Source of the DNA: Oscillospiraceae bacterium
Lineage (GTDB): Bacteria; Bacillota; Clostridia; Oscillospirales; Acutalibacteraceae
Length of the DNA: 33,318 bases
Assembly: GCA_009784445.1 (NCBI GenBank)
Contig: WRBQ01000024.1
Span: 1-33,318 of the forward strand
Direction: 5' to 3'
The first letter of the stretch is position 1. Each line of letters begins with the position of its first letter. The notes below the pieces were generated by a model. That model did no database searches, had not been told where the DNA came from, and worked only from the letters and a program-made list of their open reading frames with translations. Made by a program: the position numbers and the translations under genes. Positions 16,831 to 22,794 of this stretch are shown in pieces.

Positions 16831-16859
16831 ATACTACCATTGATGCGGGGAAATGTCAA
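16831..16859 (-). promoter_or_regulatory. Promoter of the nfeD-stomatin-mfd operon
   Basis: Minus-strand TTGACA (16854-16859), 17-nt spacer, TAGTAT (16831-16836) running into an AT repeat. Confidence 0.75.
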
Positions 16860-16900
16860 GAAAATTTTTTCGCATGTAAGACTGAAGAGGAGTGACAACC

Positions 16901-17410
16901 ATGAATTTGAATCACGTTCGCGCCCCTGGCCCCTACCCGCCCGTACAGGTGCAGGGCAAAAATCGACAATACGCCGCCATGATGCTTAGCAACATTGGCA
17001 GCGCAAATTCCGAGCTTTCTGCCGTGGCGCATTACCGCTATGTTCACGTGGACTGCGACGGCGACCTAGCGCAGCTGGCGCATGAAATTAGTGTGGTAGA
17101 AATGCAGCATTTGGATGATTTCGCACGCCTAGCTAAACTGCTGGGCGAAGACCCGCGCTTTTGGCAATGCTGTGGCAACCGCAAGGGCTACTGGACGCCC
17201 AGCTATGTGGACTATACATACCGTTCCACGCAGGATTTGCTGCAAAAGCTCATTGCCGAAGAAAAGGCCGCCATACGCAAATATGCAGCTCAAGCTGCGC
17301 GCATTGGCGACCCTTATGTGGTTGCAGTGTTAGAACGCGTGATTGCTGACGAGGAAGTGCACGTGCGAATACTGGAAGATGCACTTGCCAAAGCGCAGGC
17401 AGCTAGTTAA
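16901..17410 (+). CDS. Ferritin-like (four-helix diiron) protein
   Basis: 169 residues. Two helix pairs carry a likely diiron site: a Glu in NSELSAVAHY and an ExxH in VVEMQHLDDF, then a Glu in IAEEKAAIRKY and ExxH in DEEVHVRIL. The pattern resembles the rubrerythrin/ferritin-like and CotJC-like families of Clostridia. No rubredoxin domain is present. Metal storage, peroxide detoxification or a spore-coat role are all possible and not separable here. ATG 16901 follows GAGGAG (16886-16891). It diverges from nfeD and its stop overlaps the convergent hydrolase by 8 nt. Confidence 0.78.
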   Translation: MNLNHVRAPGPYPPVQVQGKNRQYAAMMLSNIGSANSELSAVAHYRYVHVDCDGDLAQLAHEISVVEMQHLDDFARLAKLLGEDPRFWQCCGNRKGYWTPSYVDYTYRSTQDLLQKLIAEEKAAIRKYAAQAARIGDPYVVAVLERVIADEEVHVRILEDALAKAQAAS

Positions 17411-18455
17411 TATACAGCCAGCAGCGCGGGCGCATTAATCCGGAATTGCTAAGCAGCCAGTCAAAGATGCTTTGGTAGATCATTTTGTGCCCAATGCGCA
17501 CCACCATGGTGTTGTGCTCAATGAGAATGTTGAGGTGGTTGCCACCCATGCCTGAAGCACGAATTTGCCAGCCTGCGGAAGTTTCACTGACGTAATAGAG
17601 TCGATGTCGGTTTTCGTTGCTGTAGCGTTGAACTTCTCCGCCTGCAGGGGTTAATGCAGCTACCCAGCCGCGGGGCAGCAAGCGACGGCCGTTCCACACG
17701 CCATCTTGCAGGTGTAGCTGTCCAAACGTGAACATGTCACGTGGGCTGATGTATAAACCAAAGCCGCCAACCGGGCTGCCGCTTTGCGTTCGCGTCCAAC
17801 TAACGGAATCCATGCCGAGTGGCTTAAACAGGTGGTAGCGGGCGAAGTCGTAGAGGTTTTGTCCGGTTGCGCGTTCAATGACGCCTACCAGTGCCTGGGT
17901 GGCAGGCCCGCCTTGGCAATAACGAAATTCTTCGCCGGGTGCAGTTAGCTGTGCTGTTTGAAAGGCCGCCAAACCGGCATCATTTCGCACAAACAATGGC
18001 CGTAGCGCGCCGCGATCATAAAGCATGGAAGGTAGCCCGCTGCGCATGGTTAGCAAATGAAACACGGTCATATCACGCTTGCTTTCTTGCCCGGAACGAA
18101 TAATAGCGTCTGAAAAAAACTCGATGACGTATTGCTGCACGCTTTCGATGTAGCCTTGATGAATGGCGATGCCCGTGAGCAGCGAAAGCATGGATTTTGT
18201 GCCCGACCAAAACTGTTGCGGTGTGTCCAAGTCATACCCACGGCGTTGTTCGTATAGCACAATTTCGCCGTCTTGCCACACCCAAAAGCCGCCAAGCACA
18301 TTTCCGCCGGCGTAGAGGTCATTGCGTATGCCGACATCGAACAAGCTGCGGTTCACAGCCTCCCAAGCCTCTTGCGGGCTTAGCGCGGCCCCAGAAACGG
18401 CAAGGCTGCCCAGCAACAAGCCAACCGACAAAACAATGCAAATAAGTTTTTTCAT
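17403..18455 (-). CDS. Secreted serine hydrolase (beta-lactamase-like), tandem copy A
   Basis: 350 residues with a signal peptide (MKKLICIVLSVGLLLGSLAVSGA, about 1-23). The class C beta-lactamase-like domain has SxxK as SGTK (WSGTKSML, near residue 85), but the second motif is YCQGG where active enzymes normally show YxN. The protein ends in RPRCWLYIN, identical to copy B. ATG 18455 has AAAGG upstream. It follows copy B by 56 nt. Function is probably extracytoplasmic peptide or ester hydrolysis; the altered second motif leaves activity uncertain. It overlaps the convergent ferritin-like gene by 8 nt. Confidence 0.85.
   Translation of the reverse strand: MKKLICIVLSVGLLLGSLAVSGAALSPQEAWEAVNRSLFDVGIRNDLYAGGNVLGGFWVWQDGEIVLYEQRRGYDLDTPQQFWSGTKSMLSLLTGIAIHQGYIESVQQYVIEFFSDAIIRSGQESKRDMTVFHLLTMRSGLPSMLYDRGALRPLFVRNDAGLAAFQTAQLTAPGEEFRYCQGGPATQALVGVIERATGQNLYDFARYHLFKPLGMDSVSWTRTQSGSPVGGFGLYISPRDMFTFGQLHLQDGVWNGRRLLPRGWVAALTPAGGEVQRYSNENRHRLYYVSETSAGWQIRASGMGGNHLNILIEHNTMVVRIGHKMIYQSIFDWLLSNSGLMRPRCWLYIN
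17863..17922. repeat. 60-bp identical segment in hydrolase copy A
   Basis: Identical base for base to 18969-19028 in copy B (offset 1106). Elsewhere the two genes are clearly diverged, so this block suggests gene conversion or strong local constraint (it encodes the YCQGG region). Confidence 0.9.
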
Positions 18456-18511
18456 ACACTAAACCTTTCTATCACAACGAGAGCAACAAAAATGTCGCCC
18501 TCTTCGATTAT

Positions 18512-19558
18512 TTAATTGATATACAACCAGCAGCGTGGTCGCAGCAGTCCACTTTCGCTGAAAAACCACTCCACTGCATGCAGATAGCCCATGTGGCGTC
18601 CGATACGCACCACCATGGTGTTGTGTTCAATGAGCATGTTCAGGTGATTACCACGCATGCCCGACGCACGAATTGACCAGCCTGCATCAGTATTGTTTAC
18701 CCAATACAGCCGATGACGATTGGCAAAGTCGCGGTCAATATATCCGCCTTCGGGGGTCAGTGCGGCTATCCAGCCATTGGGAAGTAAACGTCGGCCGTTC
18801 CACACGCCATCTTGCAGGTGCAGCTGCCCAAACGTGAACCAGTCACGCGGGCTGATGTATAAACCAAAACCGCCAACTGGGCTGCCACTTTGCGTGCGGG
18901 TCCAAGTAATGGAGTCCATACTGAGTGGGTCAAACAGGTGGTAGCGGGCAAAGTCGTAGAGATTTTGCCCGGTTGCGCGTTCAATGACGCCTACCAGTGC
19001 CTGGGTGGCAGGCCCGCCTTGGCAATAATGAAACGCCTCGCCGGGGACTGTGATTTGCGGCGCCAAAAAAGATGTCAATCCTGCATCGGCGCGCACGAAC
19101 ATTTGCCGCAGCGCATTGGGATGCCATAACCTAGAGGGCAGCCCGCTAGTCATAGTCAGCAGATGATGAACCGTCATGTCTTTTTTGTCTTCCTGCCCCG
19201 GACGAATGACAGCATCGGGGAAAAAATCAATGACATACTGATGCTCGTGTTCGATGTAGCCGCGATGGATAGCGATGCCTGTGAGCACCCCCAGCACAGC
19301 TTTTGTGCCTGACCATGTGTGCTGTGGGTCATCAAACCCATAACCGCGGCTGTATTCGTATAGTACGATTTCGCCATCTTGCCACACCCAAAAGCTGGCC
19401 ATAATGTTGCCGCCAGGATAGCTGTCGTTGATAGGCGCACCCGCAAGGAGGCTGCGGTTGACGGCATCCCAGGCTTCTTGCGGGGTGAGCGCGGTGGCGG
19501 GCAGAACCAGTGCAGTCATCATGATTAGCACCAAGAAAGCGCAAAGTAGTTTCTTCAA
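18512..19558 (-). CDS. Secreted serine hydrolase (beta-lactamase-like), tandem copy B
   Basis: 348 residues and a close paralogue of copy A through most of its length, with SGTK (WSGTKAVL) and again YCQGG for the second motif. I place the start at TTG 19558: GGAGGT (19567-19572) lies 8 nt upstream and the result (MKKLLCAFLVLIMM...) is a proper signal peptide aligned with copy A. The ATG at 19591 would add a non-signal extension and read through a terminator. The RBS directly abuts the T-tract of the preceding terminator (19573-19605), so expression probably depends on read-through from the phosphatidyltransferase operon. Confidence 0.85.
   Translation of the reverse strand: MKKLLCAFLVLIMMTALVLPATALTPQEAWDAVNRSLLAGAPINDSYPGGNIMASFWVWQDGEIVLYEYSRGYGFDDPQHTWSGTKAVLGVLTGIAIHRGYIEHEHQYVIDFFPDAVIRPGQEDKKDMTVHHLLTMTSGLPSRLWHPNALRQMFVRADAGLTSFLAPQITVPGEAFHYCQGGPATQALVGVIERATGQNLYDFARYHLFDPLSMDSITWTRTQSGSPVGGFGLYISPRDWFTFGQLHLQDGVWNGRRLLPNGWIAALTPEGGYIDRDFANRHRLYWVNNTDAGWSIRASGMRGNHLNMLIEHNTMVVRIGRHMGYLHAVEWFFSESGLLRPRCWLYIN
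18969..19028. repeat. 60-bp identical segment in hydrolase copy B
   Basis: Partner of 17863-17922. Confidence 0.9.
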
Positions 19559-19572
19559 CAGACTGTACCTCC

Positions 19573-19605
19573 AAAAAAATAAGGGCTGCAAGTTAGTCGC
19601 AGCCC
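19573..19605 (-). terminator. Intrinsic terminator or attenuator before hydrolase copy B
   Basis: A 7-bp GGGCTGC/GCAGCCC stem (19583-19589 with 19599-19605) and a 9-nt loop are followed on the minus strand by TTATTTTTTT. It ends the phosphatidyltransferase transcript yet touches the RBS of the next gene. Confidence 0.8.
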
Positions 19606-19622
19606 GAGAGGGAAGTCCTCAT

Positions 19623-20228
19623 CTATTTGCCTCTAAATTCTTTTCGTGCAATATATTTGCCGATAACGCCATTGTGGCTGATGTTGAACTCTTTCATCGT
19701 CAGTAGTGTAGCAACTTCTTCCGCCTGCCCAAGGGCAATGATAATGCAAAACGCAAACACAATCCAAAAGTTAACTTGCCCCAACCAAATGAACAACGGC
19801 ACCAGCAAAAACAACGGAAAACCAATGAGACGATAAGTAAACAGGTGCAGTTTGTTCCACATGCCAAAGCGGGCACGGCAAACAAACACGGGAATTGCAC
19901 AGGTGGCCGCTGTTGCAGCAATGGCAACGGCAAACCAGTACCAATTGTGTGACAGCACAAGGTGGTAGTTGATCCACGCCAACACAATGCTAGCCACGCC
20001 GCCGATGAGCATGGCAGCGTCGCCCATTAAATCTAGCTGAGAGCCCAGTTTGCTTTCTACGTTAAACTTGCGGGCGATGATACCATCCCAAAAGTCTGTT
20101 GCGCCAACCATGAAGAACACGGCAACAAACCACCAAGTGTGGCCAAGCCAAGCCAGCACACACATGAATGTTGCCAGAAAAATGCGCAGGATAGACAACG
20201 TGTTGGGTACATACTTAATGAATTTCAT
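19623..20228 (-). CDS. CDP-alcohol phosphatidyltransferase, copy 1
   Basis: A 201-residue integral membrane enzyme. The signature Dx2DGx2ARx8Gx3Dx3D is complete (DFWDGIIARKFN...LGSQLDLMGD, about residues 45-70), so the catalytic metal site is intact. The rest is hydrophobic helices. The family swaps CMP on CDP-diacylglycerol for an alcohol such as glycerol-3-phosphate or inositol phosphate; the acceptor cannot be read here. AAGGAG lies before ATG 20228. It is downstream of a diverged paralogue with an 18-nt gap, in one operon. Confidence 0.88.
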   Translation of the reverse strand: MKFIKYVPNTLSILRIFLATFMCVLAWLGHTWWFVAVFFMVGATDFWDGIIARKFNVESKLGSQLDLMGDAAMLIGGVASIVLAWINYHLVLSHNWYWFAVAIAATAATCAIPVFVCRARFGMWNKLHLFTYRLIGFPLFLLVPLFIWLGQVNFWIVFAFCIIIALGQAEEVATLLTMKEFNISHNGVIGKYIARKEFRGK

Positions 20229-20246
20229 AATAAACTCCTTCTATGG

Positions 20247-20837
20247 CTAACGAGTCTTGTTTCGGCACAAGCGTGAACCAATCACGCCGTAATGGTCGGG
20301 GTTATATTCTTCCATGCGCAAAATGGTTACGGTTTCCTCAATGCTGAACAAGAACATGGTTACGCTAATGGTTACCACAATCCAAAAGTTAACATTACCC
20401 AACAAAATGAAGATGGGTGGCAAAAACACAAATACTCCGCCCATGATGCGGTTGAGCAGCGTGTGCATGGCATTGTAATGTCCAAAGCGTGCACGCACCA
20501 CAAACAGGTTAGCCAGTTTATAAATGATGTTTGGTATGAGCAAAACGATAAACCAGCGAATCGCGAATGGGTAAAACTCCAGCCCAGCCACAAACATGCT
20601 AACCACGGCAAAGAACATGAACAAGGCATCGCCAGTGGTGTCGAGCTTGGAGCCTAGCACCGAGGTTGCATTAAACCGCCGCGCAATTTGCCCGTCCGCT
20701 AAGTCCGTAAGGGCAATGAATGCATACAACACCACAAAGACATGCGGGCTGCTGCGCCAAGCGACCAAGGGCAGTGTTGGGGCCAGCAAAATGCGCAAGA
20801 TAGATAGAGCATTGGGCAAACGTTGAATGAATGTCAT
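20247..20837 (-). CDS. CDP-alcohol phosphatidyltransferase, copy 2
   Basis: A 196-residue paralogue of the next gene. It has a complete signature (DLADGQIARRFN...LGSKLDTTGD) and a similar start (MTFIQRLPNALSILRI against MKFIKYVPNTLSILRI). ATG 20837 is preferred because GAGGTG is 7-8 nt upstream; the frame open to 20885 would cross the promoter. One of the two could be the PG-phosphate synthase type (PgsA), but divergence between them suggests different alcohol acceptors. First gene of the operon. Confidence 0.88.
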   Translation of the reverse strand: MTFIQRLPNALSILRILLAPTLPLVAWRSSPHVFVVLYAFIALTDLADGQIARRFNATSVLGSKLDTTGDALFMFFAVVSMFVAGLEFYPFAIRWFIVLLIPNIIYKLANLFVVRARFGHYNAMHTLLNRIMGGVFVFLPPIFILLGNVNFWIVVTISVTMFLFSIEETVTILRMEEYNPDHYGVIGSRLCRNKTR

Positions 20838-20864
20838 AGAAGAACACCTCTTTCTTCGTCTTCC

Positions 20865-20893
20865 ATTATAGCCCATTTTGGGCAAGTTGTCAA
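20865..20893 (-). promoter_or_regulatory. Promoter of the phosphatidyltransferase operon
   Basis: Minus-strand TTGACA (20888-20893), 17-nt spacer, TATAAT (20865-20870); about 21 nt of leader to ATG 20837. Confidence 0.88.
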
Positions 20894-20990
20894 TGCATAA
20901 TTTTTCTAAGACTATTTGCGTGATAACGGTTCACACTATGAATGCTTCATCAAATCGAAGTAAAAACAAAACCAATAGGAGTGAATTACG

Positions 20991-21290
20991 ATGCCTAGTA
21001 GCAGTAACAGCAAACAAAGCAAATCCACAGCAGCCAAGAACTTGGCCAGCAACAGCACTTCGGCAGCGGAAAAAAGCAAAGCCGCAAAAAATCTGGCAGC
21101 AGGCAACAAAAACGCCAGCAACGCCAAGAAATCCAGCGCAAGCAATAGCAGCAGCATGAGCAAAAGCACAGCTGCGAAAAATCTTGCCAGCAACAGCAGT
21201 TCGGCTGCAACCAAAAGCAAGGCTGCCAAAGCCCTCGCTAGCGGTAGCAACAGCAAAAAATCCAGTGCAAGCAACAGCAAAAGCAAGTAG
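20991..21290 (+). CDS. Repetitive Ser/Ala/Lys/Asn-rich basic protein
   Basis: 99 residues made almost only of Ser, Ala, Lys and Asn, with a single acidic residue and no aromatic or Cys residue, so strongly basic. It is an internal duplication of roughly 40-47 residues: STAAKNLASNSTSAAEKSKA... and STAAKNLASNSSSAATKSKA..., each ending in a KKSSASNS block. The real RBS AGGAG (20977-20981, 9 nt before ATG) and a strong terminator just after the stop argue for a true gene. The Leu-rich frame on the opposite strand is its shadow. The composition recalls histone H1-like nucleoid proteins or disordered spore proteins; neither is shown. Family not recognised. Confidence 0.78.
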   Translation: MPSSSNSKQSKSTAAKNLASNSTSAAEKSKAAKNLAAGNKNASNAKKSSASNSSSMSKSTAAKNLASNSSSAATKSKAAKALASGSNSKKSSASNSKSK

Positions 21291-21297
21291 TAACGCA

Positions 21298-21335
21298 AAC
21301 ACCGCCGGAGAATAACCCCGGCGGTGTTCTCTTTG
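21298..21335. terminator. Bidirectional intrinsic terminator
   Basis: An 11-bp perfect stem (AACACCGCCGG at 21298-21308 with 21318-21328) and a 9-nt loop are followed by CTCTTTGTTG. It lies between the basic protein gene and the convergent small membrane protein gene. Confidence 0.85.
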
Positions 21336-21340
21336 TTGCT

Positions 21341-21556
21341 TTAGTTAAGCCAAGTGACGCCCAGCAGGCCCAGCACAATGGCGATGACCGAGAAAATTCC
21401 CAGTGCAAACGCGAACGTGGAAAGCCAGCCGCGGAAGCGGGGTTTGCTTTTGCCGCCAAACAGCGCAAGCACCGCAAGCACTGCTTGCACCAGCAAGCCA
21501 ATTGTCACAACCCAGCCGGAAATACCGCTCATTAGATAGCCGATAATTTGGTTCAT
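21341..21556 (-). CDS. Small two-helix membrane protein, unknown function
   Basis: 71 residues. Two hydrophobic helices (about 13-34, GWVVTIGLLVQAVLAVLALF, and 45-68, TFAFALGIFSVIAIVLGLLG) are joined by a basic loop GGKSKPRFRG. GGGAG lies 8-9 nt before ATG 21556. It follows the E2-like gene by 66 nt on the same strand and may be its operon partner under the Mn2+ riboswitch; a weak TTGGCA-N18-TATACT in the gap could be a second promoter. No family recognised. Confidence 0.75.
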   Translation of the reverse strand: MNQIIGYLMSGISGWVVTIGLLVQAVLAVLALFGGKSKPRFRGWLSTFAFALGIFSVIAIVLGLLGVTWLN

Positions 21557-21622
21557 ACTACACTCCCTTACAAAATTTTGGCCTCACCACAGTATACGCG
21601 ATGGACAGGTGGTTTGCCAATC

Positions 21623-22525
21623 TCATTTCGGGCAGCTTGTCAGCCAATCTCTGATTTGCGCAGGGTTTGCAAAGATGTCGTCTAGGCACTTCATGAAGGG
21701 CACCACGCCGTCGAAGTCTAGGGCGCGATGGTCAAAGCTAAGGTTAATGGGCAAAAATTTGCGTTCACCTTGGTCATAAAAACTGCCGATTCCCACCGCC
21801 GCCACCATGGGCGGAATGACATCTAGCAGCGCAGGCCTGCACATCGCGCCGCGGTAAATCGAGCCCAAGTTTGAGACGAGAATCGTACCCTGCTCAATGT
21901 CGTATTTAGTCAGGCGTTCAGTGGCGGGCATGGCGTCGTAGGCTTTTTTCTGTGCACCTTTGAGCCGATTGATTTCACGCCGCGAGGGTATGAGTCCCGC
22001 AAAGCGCCCGAGAATAGTGAAGAACTTCAGCCGCTTAAGCAAGTTGAGCGTATTTTCCAGCGAAACTTCGTACATCGCTTCGTCCAGCACGGTGTTTTCC
22101 ATGCGGCGGTAAAGGTCGGCGATGTAGTCGCTAAGCTCGCGCAAATTTTTGCTTTCGCAGTTGCGCACGTTGAGGGTCATCATTTTGCCATCGCTCATGG
22201 CAGCGGGCATGGAGATGTTCACTTCGTCGTACTGCGTGATGGTGCCGGCCACCAGCTTGCGGTTGAAGCTGATGTGCGCGTTCATCTCTGGTGCGGCAAG
22301 AAAGCCTTTGGCGCAGGCATACATCAGCAGGGTGTTGATGGTGATGCTCTGCCAATCGGGCAGTGTTTTGCACTGCTGCCATTCTTGCCAAAATGCGGTG
22401 ACATCCGGCTCGTATATCACGCTGGCGTGCGGAATGGTTGTCCAGGACTCGGTGGTCATGTTGGCCACGATTTTACGTTGCAGGCCAAAGCGTTCGGTGT
22501 TGCGAATGCGAATTTTGCTGGGCAT
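21623..22525 (-). CDS. Stand-alone 2-oxoacid dehydrogenase E2-type acyltransferase domain protein
   Basis: 300 residues matching only the catalytic acyltransferase domain of E2 (CAT-like fold). The N-terminal lipoyl and E1/E3-binding domains are absent. Near the C-terminus NLSFDHRALDFDGVVP keeps the HxxxD active-site spacing, though the usual DHRxxDG has an extra residue before DG. Other supporting features are the segment MPAAMSDGKMMTLNV and the TILVSNLGSIYRG strand. No E1 or E3 genes are nearby, so a classical dehydrogenase complex is not indicated. ATG 22525 follows GGAGGAG. The leader carries a yybP-ykoY-type Mn2+ riboswitch with terminator, an unusual partner. The acyl substrate is unknown. 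Confidence 0.8.
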   Translation of the reverse strand: MPSKIRIRNTERFGLQRKIVANMTTESWTTIPHASVIYEPDVTAFWQEWQQCKTLPDWQSITINTLLMYACAKGFLAAPEMNAHISFNRKLVAGTITQYDEVNISMPAAMSDGKMMTLNVRNCESKNLRELSDYIADLYRRMENTVLDEAMYEVSLENTLNLLKRLKFFTILGRFAGLIPSRREINRLKGAQKKAYDAMPATERLTKYDIEQGTILVSNLGSIYRGAMCRPALLDVIPPMVAAVGIGSFYDQGERKFLPINLSFDHRALDFDGVVPFMKCLDDIFANPAQIRDWLTSCPK

Positions 22526-22554
22526 GGTGTTCTCCTCCATCTATTTTAAAATAC

Positions 22555-22611
22555 AAAAAGACCTCTTAGCAACACACAGCTATGCAAAGCTATGCGTTGC
22601 CAAAAGGTCTT
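22555..22611 (-). terminator. Riboswitch-controlled terminator of the E2-like gene leader
   Basis: In RNA sense, AAGACC (22606-22611) pairs with GGTCTT (22558-22563), supported by an inner GCAAC/GTTGC pairing, and is followed by a T run (22555-22559). The first arm is also the conserved 3' strand of the aptamer, so ligand binding should prevent this hairpin and permit transcription. Confidence 0.8.
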
Positions 22612-22691
22612 GCTTCCACGTTGTGGCTCTGCCCCCGGCCGCGTTGGCGGCGTGATGACGACAGCAGAGAGATTAGCTACTCCCCAATTGG
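22600..22691 (-). promoter_or_regulatory. yybP-ykoY (Mn2+) riboswitch aptamer
   Basis: Minus-strand RNA runs from CCAATTGGGGAGTAGC (22676-22691) to AGCAAGACCTTTTGG (22600-22613). GGGGAGTAGC and GCAAGACC are the two conserved loop strands of the yybP-ykoY class, and GTCGTCA plus a GC-rich hairpin lie between them, as in the Lactococcus example. The P1 stem CCAA/TTGG closes the aptamer. The fold is judged by eye. Confidence 0.87.
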
Positions 22692-22700
22692 AACATGTCC

Positions 22701-22729
22701 ATTATAACACAGGTGGTGGGGCTTGTCAA
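22701..22729 (-). promoter_or_regulatory. Promoter of the riboswitch/E2-like transcript
   Basis: Minus-strand TTGACA (22724-22729), 17-nt spacer, TATAAT (22701-22706); the start falls just upstream of the aptamer. Confidence 0.88.
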
Positions 22730-22755
22730 GCATTATTTTTTGCTCGCCCAAACAA

Positions 22756-22774
22756 ACGGTTGACAAACGTATTT
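22756..22774. promoter_or_regulatory. Candidate operator shared with lexA
   Basis: ACGGTTGACAAACGT (22756-22770) matches 14 of 15 nt of the lexA palindrome and spans the -35 box at the same position. With flanks, AAACGKTTGACAAACGTAT is common to both promoters (18 of 19 identical). It can also be read as a direct repeat ACAAACG-N4-ACAAACG (22752-22769). Confidence 0.55.
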
Positions 22775-22788
22775 TCGTGTGATATAAT
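22760..22788 (+). promoter_or_regulatory. Promoter of the SPL-family gene
   Basis: TTGACA (22760-22765), 17-nt spacer, TATAAT (22783-22788). The ATG begins 6 nt after the -10 box, so the predicted transcript starts at or next to the start codon. Confidence 0.88.
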
Positions 22789-22794
22789 AGAAAC

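Noticed and set aside
20936-21298. Leu-rich open frames opposite the basic repeat protein
   Set aside because: They are the antisense of Ser/Ala/Lys/Asn codons, have no good RBS, and the plus-strand gene has clear signals.
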